Below, piece after piece: positions 1 to 9,228 of a stretch of DNA of 44,073 nt (within the stretch, counting starts at the first letter, position 1; every line of letters starts with the position of its first letter). The notes under the pieces are model-generated. The model was not told the DNA's origin and made no database searches. It worked only from the letters and a program-made list of their open reading frames with translations. Position numbers and translations under genes: made by a program. This DNA comes from Candidatus Babelota bacterium (GTDB taxonomy: Bacteria > Babelota > Babeliae > Babelales > Vermiphilaceae), in the NCBI GenBank assembly GCA_013286935.1, contig JABDES010000005.1, positions 1 to 44,073 of the forward strand. Reading direction: 5' to 3'.

Positions 1-1
1 T

Positions 2-499
2 GTTAGTAATGAGGATGAACGCAAAGAAGCTAGTGATCATATGTTTGGTCTTCAGAAAGAAGTTATAGAGCTCTTTTTAAAGTACCAGCCAGAACTACTT
101 GACAGTGTTACTCCTGATGATTCTGGAAGATATACGGCTTTGCATTCGGCAGCAAGAGAAACAAGGAATACTGCTCTTAATACTCTTCTTGATCATGGGG
201 CAAATAAAGATATAAAAAATAACGATGGTTTATTTGCGTATGATCTTGCAGCGTGTCATAATGGCTTTACTTATGAGGCCCAACGCGTGGACTCTCATCT
301 TGTTGACCCTATCAGCAAGCAAACACTAAATCGCTTGTTGCCAACGGAATACGCGCAAGCTCAAGCCAAACAACGCCATGATCTCATTCAAAAAGCCTCC
401 GTCGCCTCTGTGGTGGTAGCAATTGCAGCAATTGGCATAGGATGTTTGGTATACAAAAACGCTGACACTATAAAAGGCTGGTTTAAAAGAGGTGAATAG
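2..499 (+). CDS. Ankyrin-repeat protein with C-terminal membrane anchor (5' partial)
   Basis: The reading frame is already open at base 2 and continues through the first ATG at 41, so this is probably the 3' end of a longer gene cut by the window edge. About residues 30-65 (counted from that ATG) form an ankyrin repeat: T-A-L-H-S-A-A-R, then L-L-D-H-G-A-N-K-D. A further partial repeat may lie on either side. Near the C-terminus a hydrophobic segment (V-A-S-V-V-V-A-I-A-A-I-G-I-G) is followed by a basic tail, a single transmembrane anchor. Ankyrin repeats bind proteins; in intracellular bacteria they often occur in host-directed proteins, but no partner can be named. It converges on the minus-strand gene ending at 524. 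Confidence 0.75.
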   Translation, partial: VSNEDERKEASDHMFGLQKEVIELFLKYQPELLDSVTPDDSGRYTALHSAARETRNTALNTLLDHGANKDIKNNDGLFAYDLAACHNGFTYEAQRVDSHLVDPISKQTLNRLLPTEYAQAQAKQRHDLIQKASVASVVVAIAAIGIGCLVYKNADTIKGWFKRGE

Positions 500-523
500 T
501 AACCCGCTTAAAAATAATGCACA

Positions 524-3500
524 TCACTTTAAAAACTCAACAAGCGCGTCTACGATTGATTTGGCACTTTGTGTAGGGTTTTTAAAATCAAATTGAACAT
601 TGTTAAGTGTTTTAATATTCTTTTTTCCAAATAGATTAACGCTAAGCTCAACAGTGACCGCTGGGGCCTTAAGCTCTTTCAGGTCTTTTCCTGTAATATG
701 GCCACTTATTTTGGTGATTTCAAATATGGTTGCAAAGTCAACTATAGAAGACAGGCTTTTTAAAAGTGTATCGGGAATGATTTCAAAAGTTTTTGAAAGT
801 GCTGACCTAAGGCTTTTAACGGATGATTGAGTTTGCAAAAGCAAGGAGGAAAGATTTTGTACAGTAGCATCTGCGCATGGTGTATCACTCCAATACTCTT
901 TGGTGGCTACTTTAGAAGAAAAAAATCCTGCGATTTTTTGTTTACATGCTTCTTGCGCTTTTATTTTTTCTTGGGCTATTTGTGCAATAGCCTTTTCTTT
1001 TTCTATAATTTCCTGTTCTAACTCTTTTCGTTTTTGTTGCATGCCACCAGTAATAGATTCGCGCCACAATTCCAGCTTATTTTGCGCTGCTAGTTTAATG
1101 GATTGAATTGTTGAAGACTTGATTTGATAGCGAAGTAACAAATCTTCAAAATGTGAAAATGGGATAGTAATTTCAATTGATTGCGCATTGGTGTTGTAAA
1201 AAGAATCAAAATCCAATTGTGCAAATAATCCTCTATTATCTAAATTAAACGTTACCCCGTGGCTAATACCCAACAATGGAATGCTTATTTGACCATCAAC
1301 AAAAGCTTGAGCTGTCAAAGAATAAAAAGATGCAGACATAGAAATTGCTGGATTATCTGAAGTCTTGCCAGTGAGGCTGAAGAAATGAGATTTAAAACCG
1401 GTCATCCATCCAGATGCATGATAGGACTTTAACATATTGTTAATGCTGATATCTAAACCACCTCCAAGAAGTCCAATTTTAAACTCTCCCTTGGCAACAA
1501 CTCCTGCAGGATACACAGTTGAACCGATTGAGCCACCTGTTGGCGCAACTGAAAGTTCAACATTGTTCATCTCAATGGCGGGTAGATGAGCGGCAGAAAC
1601 TTCTTTTCCGATCATTTTGGAAAAGAGCTGTATAAAACTTATCATATTAATGCGATTAATGGCTCCTTTTAAAATAAGATCCGGTACAGGCAGCGGCTCA
1701 TTTAAGCTGGGGGCTTTGAAGGCAATTTTTCCAGCTATAGCTACGTTAACTCTACTGTTCTTTTCTCCAAAACCAAAGGTTCCTTGAAGCCCAAAACCAC
1801 TTATAGGAGCTGGAATGCCAACTAACGCCATGGAAGCTTGTGCTACCGCGTCAAGGTCTATCTCGATAGCAGTATCTTGCAAAGAAAGCCAAGATTTGCC
1901 CAAAGCACCATCCCACAGGCCCTTAAGCTCTCCTGCAAATCTGCAAGAAAATGGCATAGGAACAATCGAAACCAGTGCGCCTAGTGATAGCGGGCTTTGT
2001 TGACTGACTAAATCCAAAATAATACCGGATGTAACTGCTATTCCTAAATTTCCAAAAGGAGAAATTGCTTTGGTAGGAGAGGCTGTTCCTGATAGCAACT
2101 GTGCCAAAATATCCTTTGGCGCAATAATCACCTTGATAGTGTCCGTCATGATACTTTTAAAAACGGTAGGAGGAGCTTTTAGCTTTCCTTGACGGTATAA
2201 ATGTTCAAAGTCGACGCCTATGTGCATAGGCAATGTGAAGGAAAATGATGATTCCAATGGATTCTTTGCAATAACGCCCGCTAAGATGATTGTTGCTCCT
2301 TTGATTGCTACATACGTATTCCAATCGGTTAAAAGCTTTTGGAAGCGTTCAAAAGGGCCTGTTAGATTGATGTTAGAAATAAAATTAAGACCTTGGCGAA
2401 CTGTTCCAAGCGTTGGATCTGTGTAATTAAAATTAGAAAAAATCAGTTGTGGTGATAGCATGGAAATATCATCCATTTTAGCCAGCATTGGATAATTACG
2501 TGCAAAATTCCAGTGTTCTGGTAGTACGAATGCAATGCTTATGCCCATAGAGCCATCTGCCTGCCGCACTAAAACCAATTTAATCTGAGTTTCAATTTCG
2601 TTATATATAACGGAACCAATGATGGCAAATCCATAATCTTCCCCTTTTTCCAGTATAGGGGCTTGAGTGAACGTTGGCGTTTTTATTACCATAGCATCGA
2701 AAACCGAGAGATCTTTTTGCGGGATGAGCGAAAGAATTTTACCTAAAAAAATATTTTTAAAATTGATGTTACTAATAGCATTGATGTCTATTGTTCCGGC
2801 ATTTTTAATTTGATCAGCCATTTCATCGGCCAGGCGCCTTAATTCGGCATCACGAATATCTGTTCTGCCTTTTACGTTTATTTTTCCTTGGCGCGCAAGC
2901 TCTACATCATACTTAAAACGATTTTTAGGGTCGGACAGTCTATTATGCGCACGATCAAACCTTTCGCGTAACGTATTAAAAAGTTTTCTGAAATCGGAAG
3001 AGGTTTGATCGTCAATTAATGTTTGATATGCAGATAGTTTTTCTTTGATATGGTTCCATTCTTTATGTAACTCTTTAGTAAATTGTGATGTATCCTTATT
3101 GGGCTCTACCCCAAGTAACTCGTAATCAGTGTGTGCTTTTAATAAACGTTCAATTTCAGGCGCCAATTGAATACGTTGTGCTTCGCGCAATCTTGCAGCC
3201 TCTTTAATTTTTTCCTGCGCATCTAGCATAGCTTTAGTTTTTTCTTTATGTTCCTTTGCAATCGTTTCGATGCCTTTCACGTTGGACAGTGCTTTAAATT
3301 TTGCCCGAATGTGCGCAAGCGCGTCGGCCTTGAGTTGTTCCTCATTGAAACTCTGATTACTTTTAGGGGCAGCACCCTTTGGCTGCTCTATGCTTTGCTC
3401 TGCTTCTTCTGGAAATAGTCCACGAATATCTTCAATGATGGCCTCTTGCGCTTCTTGTGAAAGCTGCTGATTGCCGGACTCACCAGATAAAACGGCTATA

Positions 3501-4687
3501 AGTTTATCTGAAGCACGCGCTGTCTCTTGCTCGATAAAGACAAGCTCTTGCTTTGTTGCAAACTGTTTTAGCTTGTTTAAATGCTGCAAGTGAGACATTA
3601 ACGTTAACGGGTTGTTTGGCAAGCTTCCAGAGGCTGATTGTATGTAATCTATAATCTCACTTGCATAAGGTTGCTCCTGTAAAGTTTTTGCCTCCTTTGC
3701 AATTTCTGACTCTATTGCGCTACGCACAGACATATAGTCTTTTTTTGTTTGCTCTAATTGCGCGGAAAGTGCCAAAAGTTCCTCTTGAGACTTCGACTTG
3801 TCCTTATACGCCTCGTCATATGCCTTATTTAACGCAACCATTTTTTTGCTTAGTTCAAGTGTGCGATCTTGAAGCTTCATAAACTCCTGTCCTTTGGCCA
3901 ATTTCAGGTCATATGCTTGGCGATGTGCTGAGGTTTTAAGAGAATCGTATGCTTTTTGTAATTTTAGATGGGCCTGCCTATCAGTTGTGATGTTTGACAG
4001 CTCCTCATAGGCTCTTTTTATTTTTTCGTCTCCATCACCAGGAAGAACATCAAGCAGTTGGTAGTAATTATATTTTACTGGATCGGTGATTGTCGAAATG
4101 ATCTCTTTTTCGAACTGTTTTTCCCTTGCCCTTGTGTTTGCTTTTTTTTCTTTTATCTGGTTAAGCAGTTTATTATACTGCGGATTTTGCGCCTCGCTTA
4201 GTATTAATCTTGCCGATTCTAAAAGTTCTTTTTCTTGATTTGTGTGAGCCTGGTGCATTTTTTGTTGGTATGCCTTTTCGACATCTGACTCATGCGCATT
4301 TTCGGGCAGGTCTAATATATCATAAGCGGTACTACCTTCTTCTAATAAAGAGATCCCCTTGTCGTACCGCTCAAACTGCTTATAATATTCCTTTTGTGCC
4401 GGGGGCAACAATTGGTGCGTGACTGTGAACATTGTTTTTAGAGCATCGTCGAGCTGTTTTTTTGTTTGAGGGTTTGGATTAGTGCCCATTTCCTCTATTT
4501 TTTTCTTATAACCTTTTTCGGCGGCTGCATAGGAGGTTTTATCAGCTTCAGAAATTCCTAAGATGGTCCAAGGCCTGTTACCCGGCTCAAGTGGGTTTTT
4601 TTGACCACTGTCAGCTTGCTCGAGCGTAAAGCTACAAGATAATATCAGCAAGCACCACATTATATGTTTTTTATTCTTTTTGTTCAT
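524..4687 (-). CDS. Very large exported protein with four J-domain-like segments lacking HPD
   Basis: About 1387 residues. I chose the ATG at 4687 over an in-frame upstream codon at 4732 because GGTGG lies just before it and the product then begins with a signal sequence (M-N-K-K-N-K-K, then W-C-L-L-I-L-S-C; a lipobox reading is possible). Residues about 38-105, 120-175, 207-263 and 519-596 each look like a J-domain: Y-x-L-L-G/D-V near the start and A-Y/A-H-x-x-L...Y-D at the end. None has the H-P-D loop that J-proteins need to stimulate Hsp70, so chaperone activity is unlikely. Charged helical sequence links segments 3 and 4. The second half is beta-rich and Gly/Ser-rich, ending in a coiled coil and another mixed domain. 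The function is not recognised; a surface or host-interaction role is inference. Confidence 0.85.
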   Translation of the reverse strand: MNKKNKKHIMWCLLILSCSFTLEQADSGQKNPLEPGNRPWTILGISEADKTSYAAAEKGYKKKIEEMGTNPNPQTKKQLDDALKTMFTVTHQLLPPAQKEYYKQFERYDKGISLLEEGSTAYDILDLPENAHESDVEKAYQQKMHQAHTNQEKELLESARLILSEAQNPQYNKLLNQIKEKKANTRAREKQFEKEIISTITDPVKYNYYQLLDVLPGDGDEKIKRAYEELSNITTDRQAHLKLQKAYDSLKTSAHRQAYDLKLAKGQEFMKLQDRTLELSKKMVALNKAYDEAYKDKSKSQEELLALSAQLEQTKKDYMSVRSAIESEIAKEAKTLQEQPYASEIIDYIQSASGSLPNNPLTLMSHLQHLNKLKQFATKQELVFIEQETARASDKLIAVLSGESGNQQLSQEAQEAIIEDIRGLFPEEAEQSIEQPKGAAPKSNQSFNEEQLKADALAHIRAKFKALSNVKGIETIAKEHKEKTKAMLDAQEKIKEAARLREAQRIQLAPEIERLLKAHTDYELLGVEPNKDTSQFTKELHKEWNHIKEKLSAYQTLIDDQTSSDFRKLFNTLRERFDRAHNRLSDPKNRFKYDVELARQGKINVKGRTDIRDAELRRLADEMADQIKNAGTIDINAISNINFKNIFLGKILSLIPQKDLSVFDAMVIKTPTFTQAPILEKGEDYGFAIIGSVIYNEIETQIKLVLVRQADGSMGISIAFVLPEHWNFARNYPMLAKMDDISMLSPQLIFSNFNYTDPTLGTVRQGLNFISNINLTGPFERFQKLLTDWNTYVAIKGATIILAGVIAKNPLESSFSFTLPMHIGVDFEHLYRQGKLKAPPTVFKSIMTDTIKVIIAPKDILAQLLSGTASPTKAISPFGNLGIAVTSGIILDLVSQQSPLSLGALVSIVPMPFSCRFAGELKGLWDGALGKSWLSLQDTAIEIDLDAVAQASMALVGIPAPISGFGLQGTFGFGEKNSRVNVAIAGKIAFKAPSLNEPLPVPDLILKGAINRINMISFIQLFSKMIGKEVSAAHLPAIEMNNVELSVAPTGGSIGSTVYPAGVVAKGEFKIGLLGGGLDISINNMLKSYHASGWMTGFKSHFFSLTGKTSDNPAISMSASFYSLTAQAFVDGQISIPLLGISHGVTFNLDNRGLFAQLDFDSFYNTNAQSIEITIPFSHFEDLLLRYQIKSSTIQSIKLAAQNKLELWRESITGGMQQKRKELEQEIIEKEKAIAQIAQEKIKAQEACKQKIAGFFSSKVATKEYWSDTPCADATVQNLSSLLLQTQSSVKSLRSALSKTFEIIPDTLLKSLSSIVDFATIFEITKISGHITGKDLKELKAPAVTVELSVNLFGKKNIKTLNNVQFDFKNPTQSAKSIVDALVEFLK

Positions 4688-4908
4688 TGAAATACCACCT
4701 ATGTAAATATAATTATCGTTCAAAGGGGACACAATTGATGCGTATTTGTATTTTACAAAAAAGATATCTTAGAAAACAAACAAATCTAATTTTTTGGCAA
4801 AAAGATCTATTTGTTCGCTAAAAAGGATGGTTGGATATTGCAAGAGAGCTGTTGTGACTTTTAAAGTCAACTGAGGAAAATAAGTAGGGCCTACGCTATG
4901 GCCGAACG

Positions 4909-5691
4909 TTATGGACCTGTTGTCCTCAATTCTTCCTGAACCCTTTTAGCCACTGCTTGCACTGCCTGACAGTTATGAATGCGTTTAAATAAAGGAACCT
5001 CGTCAGGACCGGCGCTTTGGTCGATGATATTCCTGACTAATCCAATTGGTAGGCTTTTATGGCAATATAATGCAATGTAGGTGTGTGCGCATGATGATGC
5101 TTGCGCTAAGCTCATTCCAAGCTTTGTGATACGCGCATTCTTTGTTATTTGGCTCCGCGCACCGATCATTGCAGGCGTGTAGTTGTTCCGATCTTTAAGC
5201 GTTGTATTTGCACCATTTGCCAAAAGCAACCTCACTGCGCCAACCTTAGAGCGTGCGACTGCGTAATGTAGCGGTGTTTTTCCAGAAGAATACACTTCAT
5301 TGACTGATACGTCTTTCGTGAGCAACGTTGATTCGACTATTTGAACGGGTCTTCCTGTGCGCGGGCTGAATCTAAGTACGTCAGGGCAGTTGGCACAATA
5401 TTGGATAAGTAAGAGTGTTGCATCCAGGTAGCCCTTAGCGATTGCAATGTCTAATGCGCTATATGCACATGACACAAGATCACTTGTAAGACTTTCATGT
5501 ACCATGTTTATATCATTATTTTCTACTGCCCAGAGTAGGTCCTGATCAGCCTTGCTGACTCCATTAGTGAAAAGCTTCAGAAGAGCCATTTCATTAATGG
5601 TTTGTTCATCTAACTGGCAAGCACGTGTGCAGCTCAGAGGTATGAACAGCGATAGCGCTATCAACGCTACTTTTGTACTAAAGTGCTTCAT
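4909..5691 (-). CDS. Exported ankyrin-repeat protein
   Basis: 260 residues with a clear N-terminal signal peptide (hydrophobic A-L-I-A-L-S-L-F-I-P-L-S-C, possibly a lipobox cysteine). AAGGGA precedes the ATG at a normal distance. The best ankyrin repeat is about residues 135-167: G-K-T-P-L-H-Y-A-V-A, then V-R-L-L-L-A-N-G-A-N. It continues into a second with N-Y-T-P-A-M-I-G-A-R. Weaker repeats lie earlier, around A-L-D-I-A-I-A-K-G-Y. Several cysteines in the mature part could form disulfides outside the cytoplasm. It lies downstream of the giant J-like gene on the same strand, about 220 bases away, and could share expression with it. The binding partner is unknown. Confidence 0.8.
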   Translation of the reverse strand: MKHFSTKVALIALSLFIPLSCTRACQLDEQTINEMALLKLFTNGVSKADQDLLWAVENNDINMVHESLTSDLVSCAYSALDIAIAKGYLDATLLLIQYCANCPDVLRFSPRTGRPVQIVESTLLTKDVSVNEVYSSGKTPLHYAVARSKVGAVRLLLANGANTTLKDRNNYTPAMIGARSQITKNARITKLGMSLAQASSCAHTYIALYCHKSLPIGLVRNIIDQSAGPDEVPLFKRIHNCQAVQAVAKRVQEELRTTGP

Positions 5692-5779
5692 GATATATCC
5701 CTTTTTAGCGTTGTAAAACAGATTGGACTATGCATATTGGTGCTGCAGCATTAAAAATATAGATAGCTTATACGATTTT

Positions 5780-6661
5780 TTACAAAGCTCTAATTATATC
5801 GGCAATTAATAACCATTTTTCAGGATTAATTTTATCTTCAATGGCCCAAGCGGCAGCGAGTACTGCCTGAACATAACTCCATTTTTGAATTCGTTGTGCA
5901 TCCATATGCATAAGAGTTGCAAACTTTTTGATCCTGTGAGGGATGAGCTGCGGCATACTAAGTATTTCTGGTATTGGATTACGAATAAATGCGCCTACTT
6001 CATATGCCGGTTCGCCCATGACACCATGCGGGTCGATTGCCAGAAAATCATCGCGTGAACTTTGCAAGATATTATCATGGTGCAAGTCTCCATGTAGCAG
6101 TATGCTTTTTTGACAGGTTTGTAATAGTTCAGATGCCAATGCGCGAGCACTGTTACTATACTTGGGATCAAGATTAAGATTTTTATCTAATACTTCAAGC
6201 AGGTTGGCAATCGACGGAAACCGGTACTCATCGGCTGTTGGTACGTGTGAGCGCGAAGCTTGGTGTAACCGCCCAATGATCGTTACGCAGTGTTCAATTG
6301 CAAGATCTTCATTGCCGTTACACACCTTTTTTAGAGGAACCCCTGGTAGGGCATGTTCAAGAAGTAGTGCGCCTTGTTCTAAATCAACGTCAAGCAAATA
6401 TACACTTCCGTTACCAGCATAGATGTTTAAGGCAGTAGATTCCTGTGCAAAACTTTTATGTTCGACTCTCATTTTTATTACAACGGGCGTGGTGCCACGC
6501 ATGCCACTTACCACGTAGTGAAACGTAAGATTCTCAAATGGTTTGATATCGGTTACATGCCATAAATTGGCCAGATGCTCAAGGCGTTTTGGTAAAGTTA
6601 AAAGCCAGTCAGAGCCTTGCTGTCCATAGATCGAAAGGATGTTTTTTTCAAATATGCTCAT
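5780..6661 (-). CDS. APH(6)/hydroxyurea-type small-molecule phosphotransferase
   Basis: 293 residues of the aminoglycoside-phosphotransferase fold. The closest match by eye is the streptomycin 6-kinase/hydroxyurea resistance family. The catalytic loop is L-L-H-G-D-L-H-H-D-N-I-L (Asp192, Asn197), followed by the metal-binding A-I-D-P-H-G (Asp210) and G-E-P-A-Y-E, characteristic of this family. Lys63 in V-I-K-M-R is the likely ATP-binding lysine. Family members transfer phosphate from ATP to a hydroxyl of a small molecule. The true substrate here cannot be read from sequence, so it should not be taken as proven antibiotic resistance. It starts 18 bases after the AlkD-like gene and is last in a three-gene minus-strand operon. 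Confidence 0.8.
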   Translation of the reverse strand: MSIFEKNILSIYGQQGSDWLLTLPKRLEHLANLWHVTDIKPFENLTFHYVVSGMRGTTPVVIKMRVEHKSFAQESTALNIYAGNGSVYLLDVDLEQGALLLEHALPGVPLKKVCNGNEDLAIEHCVTIIGRLHQASRSHVPTADEYRFPSIANLLEVLDKNLNLDPKYSNSARALASELLQTCQKSILLHGDLHHDNILQSSRDDFLAIDPHGVMGEPAYEVGAFIRNPIPEILSMPQLIPHRIKKFATLMHMDAQRIQKWSYVQAVLAAAWAIEDKINPEKWLLIADIIRAL

Positions 6662-6679
6662 AGTGTGTAGCCAATCATA

Positions 6680-7351
6680 CTATATGTATTTGCTGCCTTC
6701 ACGTATGGATAAACTACTCATTAGTGATCTATGTGCTTCGATAAACTTTTTTACTTCTTGTGGGTTAATTTTTGAATATTCTCGTAAGGCCCACCCTATA
6801 GCTTTACGCATAAAAAAATTCTTTTCATGCATGCTGGCTGCGCAATAGGAAAATAGTCGCTTTATGTCTGTTGAGGCTTTCCATCGGATCTGGCAAATGA
6901 TAGCAGAGCGCCTAATCCACATGTTATCATCTGTTATCCAACGATCGATATTCGTGCTTATTGCATGATGCCTTAACCATAATGGTCCTACGAGTCGCAC
7001 AGCTACATCATCTACAGTGTCCCACCAGGATAATGTACGAATCATCTGTTCGAGCAACGAAATGGTCTCGGGTGTATGTAATTGGCGCCAATAGTACGCA
7101 GCATCAATAGCTGCATATTGAAATTCTCGTTCAGGTTTTGTCCATAGGGTTTCAATGAGAGCGCTTAATTGACCATGGTCCAGCATAACGGTTTGTTTGA
7201 AAATAGGCTCAAGTACAATGCGTCGATGTGGGGTAGTAATACCAAGAAACGGAAATTGGTTTCTCATGTAGGATGATTGTTTGGCGCTTCGTAAGGCGTT
7301 ACTACAGGCATGAAATTTTTTTGCAATATCTGTTACTAATGTGTAAATCAT
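6680..7351 (-). CDS. AlkD-type DNA alkylation repair glycosylase
   Basis: 223 residues, all alpha-helical, matching the HEAT-like AlkD family. The N-terminal Y-M-R-N-Q-F-P-F-L-G-I-T-T-P is a family signature. The lesion-facing motif S-W-W-D-T-V-D is at about residues 108-114, and the late motif F-M-R-K-A-I-G-W-A-L-R-E-Y-S is intact. Known members excise positively charged alkylated bases such as 3-methyladenine and 7-methylguanine. No strong Shine-Dalgarno is visible before the ATG, so translation may couple to the upstream DUF1398 gene, which stops 42 bases earlier. Length and motifs look complete and functional. Confidence 0.9.
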   Translation of the reverse strand: MIYTLVTDIAKKFHACSNALRSAKQSSYMRNQFPFLGITTPHRRIVLEPIFKQTVMLDHGQLSALIETLWTKPEREFQYAAIDAAYYWRQLHTPETISLLEQMIRTLSWWDTVDDVAVRLVGPLWLRHHAISTNIDRWITDDNMWIRRSAIICQIRWKASTDIKRLFSYCAASMHEKNFFMRKAIGWALREYSKINPQEVKKFIEAHRSLMSSLSIREGSKYI

Positions 7352-7393
7352 GATCGACTATCTTTTGCTAAAGCATATACAATTATGAGTTGA

Positions 7394-7801
7394 TTATGAT
7401 TGGAGAATTTCTTCTACATAGCATTTTCCAGAGCCATTATAGCTTACCGCTCTTTGGTCCATATCGGTTCGGTAGTCTGTTATCCCAGCTTGTGCGAGCT
7501 CTTTTAAAAAAGTTATATAGTCAACCTGTCTTGCTTGAATTTTTGCCAACGTTGTTTTTATTTTATTTTCATCATAGACGGGGGCTATAGGTAGCGAGGT
7601 GGGTAGTTGGGGATAAGACTCTTTTAGATCTTCAACAACTGTTACATTGTCACCAAAATACGTTACACAAAGGTTGACAATGTCTACATCGTAAGCGTGT
7701 ACTCCTGCGTTCTTGAGCGTTTGAAAATACTTTGGGAATGGCCATTGGTTTTTGGAAGACTCGCTTTTAATGCTGGCTATAGTGTCCTTAGTAAAGGTCA
7801 T
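7394..7801 (-). CDS. DUF1398 family protein (YbcV-like)
   Basis: 135 residues. The pattern fits DUF1398: F-P-K-Y-F-Q-T-L-K-N-A-G-V-x-A-Y-D-V near the start, and Y-I-T-F-L-K-E-L-A-Q-A-G-I-T-D-Y with Y-N-G-S-G-K-C-Y-V-E-E-I at the end. The family is small, soluble and of unknown biochemical role; E. coli YbcV is the member I recall. AAGGA lies just before the ATG at 7801. It is the first gene of a minus-strand set with AlkD and the APH-type kinase, all small accessory genes of the sort often acquired together. Confidence 0.75.
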   Translation of the reverse strand: MTFTKDTIASIKSESSKNQWPFPKYFQTLKNAGVHAYDVDIVNLCVTYFGDNVTVVEDLKESYPQLPTSLPIAPVYDENKIKTTLAKIQARQVDYITFLKELAQAGITDYRTDMDQRAVSYNGSGKCYVEEILQS

Positions 7802-7981
7802 GTTGTCCTTGTCGTGTTAGGTATACGTTAGGTTAAGAATTGATTAACTAATAAGTGTTTAACTATATCACATAAATGTTTCATTTTCTAATGTACTTTG
7901 CAGCCCTGAGCGTCAGAGTTGTTCCGCCTTCAATGTATGTTGAGGTCCTGGTTTTTTACAAGCCCCAAAACCCAATTAAAT

Positions 7982-8009
7982 TTGACAAATTGAATGCCTG
8001 TGCTATGCT
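7982..8009 (+). promoter_or_regulatory. Sigma70-type promoter for the interrupted hydrolase gene
   Basis: A perfect TTGACA (7982-7987), a 16-base spacer and TATGCT (8004-8009) lie about 47 bases before the hydrolase ATG at 8056, which has AAAGGAG before it. The same TTGACA plus 16-base spacing recurs before other exported-protein genes here (22783, 24106 and, on the minus strand, 30156). Confidence 0.6.
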
Positions 8010-8055
8010 AGATAGTGTATATAAGGCTCAAGAACAAATATAAAGGAGATTCAGC

Positions 8056-9204
8056 ATGAAAAATCTATGTAATAGCGTACTAATCGGATTTTTGCTCACC
8101 TCATTGTTTGTCATGCCTATACGTAGCATGGAACCCACAGAAATAACGCAAAAAGCACGAAAAATATATGCCGTACCAGGCATAGCCGGTCGTCCAGTGT
8201 GCGACCCTCCTTACGTAAGGGGTTTGTTTAAGGCAACTAGGGACGACATGTCTGTTGTTGAGTCTCCATCCTTTCCTTTAATAGATTTGGGTCAGAGCCA
8301 GTGCATGGCTTTGTTGTCAAAAGAGCTCTCAGGGGCATCAGAGCAAGAAGATATATTGTTGCATGGCAATTCCCAGGGAGGAGGTACGGTGCTAAACTGG
8401 CTTGCTCAAGATAAGGGACAAAGTAAAAAGATAAAAATTGCAGTTTTAGAAGCGCCCTTGATTAGTGGAAATAGCGCCATAAACGCACATATTAAGTCGT
8501 TTAATGCCTCATTAGCTGCATTACCAGGTGCGTCTTGTCTGTTTCCATGGGCCGCAAAGCTCATTTTTCCATTCTACTCGCCGTCCGGCGACTAACCAAT
8601 AAAAAACGCTGCTAACATCTCAAAAAGCGTTCCTATAGTGATTGCCCATTGCGTTGAGGATGGCTGTTTGCCAATAGAAGGCTCCTATGCTCTTTATTAT
8701 GCCTTGGCCAACAGTGGGCACGAGGTCTATTTTATTGAAAAAACAGGTCAAAGTCATTGTAATGTTTTTGAGAGGGGATATATGCCAGCTTGTGCTCTTG
8801 AAGAAAAGGACGTTTTATACGAAAAGCATGTAGAGGCTGAAAGAAAAGACCGCAGAATTCTCCTGCACGTTCTACAACAGCACGGCATTGTCAAGTCAGA
8901 ATGTGATCTGAACGTAACAGACGATCAATTAAAGACATGTCAGCCTGATATTGCACAAGATCCAAAATACAAGCAATGCTATGACAAGCTGATTGCGCAG
9001 GAAAGAAAACACGAGATTATAGGGTATGGTCTAAAAGCGTTTATTGGGGTGGTTGCAGTAGCCGCGGTGTCATGTATTGGATACAAGCTCTATCAGAAAT
9101 ACAGAGCAAAAAAAGATGATACTGTGTGCCAGAATAATAATGATAATAGCGGTGTGTCGGACGAGTCTCTTGTGTTGGACAGCAATCAGGATGCTGCTCT
9201 ATGA
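8056..9204 (+). pseudogene. Exported alpha/beta hydrolase interrupted by an in-frame TAA
   Basis: Two halves in the same frame are separated only by TAA at 8593-8595. Residues 1-25 are a signal peptide ending R-S-M-E. The first half carries the nucleophile elbow H-G-N-S-Q-G-G (Ser106). The second half, starting P-I-K-N-A-A-N-I-S directly after the stop, carries the probable acid E-D-G (Asp202) and the histidine G-Q-S-H (His234), then a charged region, a transmembrane helix near 9030-9090 and an acidic tail. The triad is therefore split by the stop. TAA is one C-to-T change from CAA (Gln). Promoter and ribosome site are intact, so decay is recent, or the stop is read through, or it is a sequencing error. 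The substrate is unknown. Confidence 0.75.
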
Positions 9205-9228
9205 TGAAGACCGCTTTCGCACCCGTTA

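Noticed and set aside
524-4687. Annotation as an Hsp40/DnaJ co-chaperone
   Set aside because: No segment has H-P-D, and there is no Gly/Phe or zinc region; the protein is also exported.
5780-6661. Naming the kinase as streptomycin resistance (strB)
   Set aside because: The family fits, but substrate specificity cannot be read by eye, and intracellular bacteria carry such kinases for unknown substrates.
8593-8595. Reassignment of TAA as a sense codon
   Set aside because: TAA ends other genes normally here (for example the genes ending at 11781, 23322 and 43466), so recoding is not supported.
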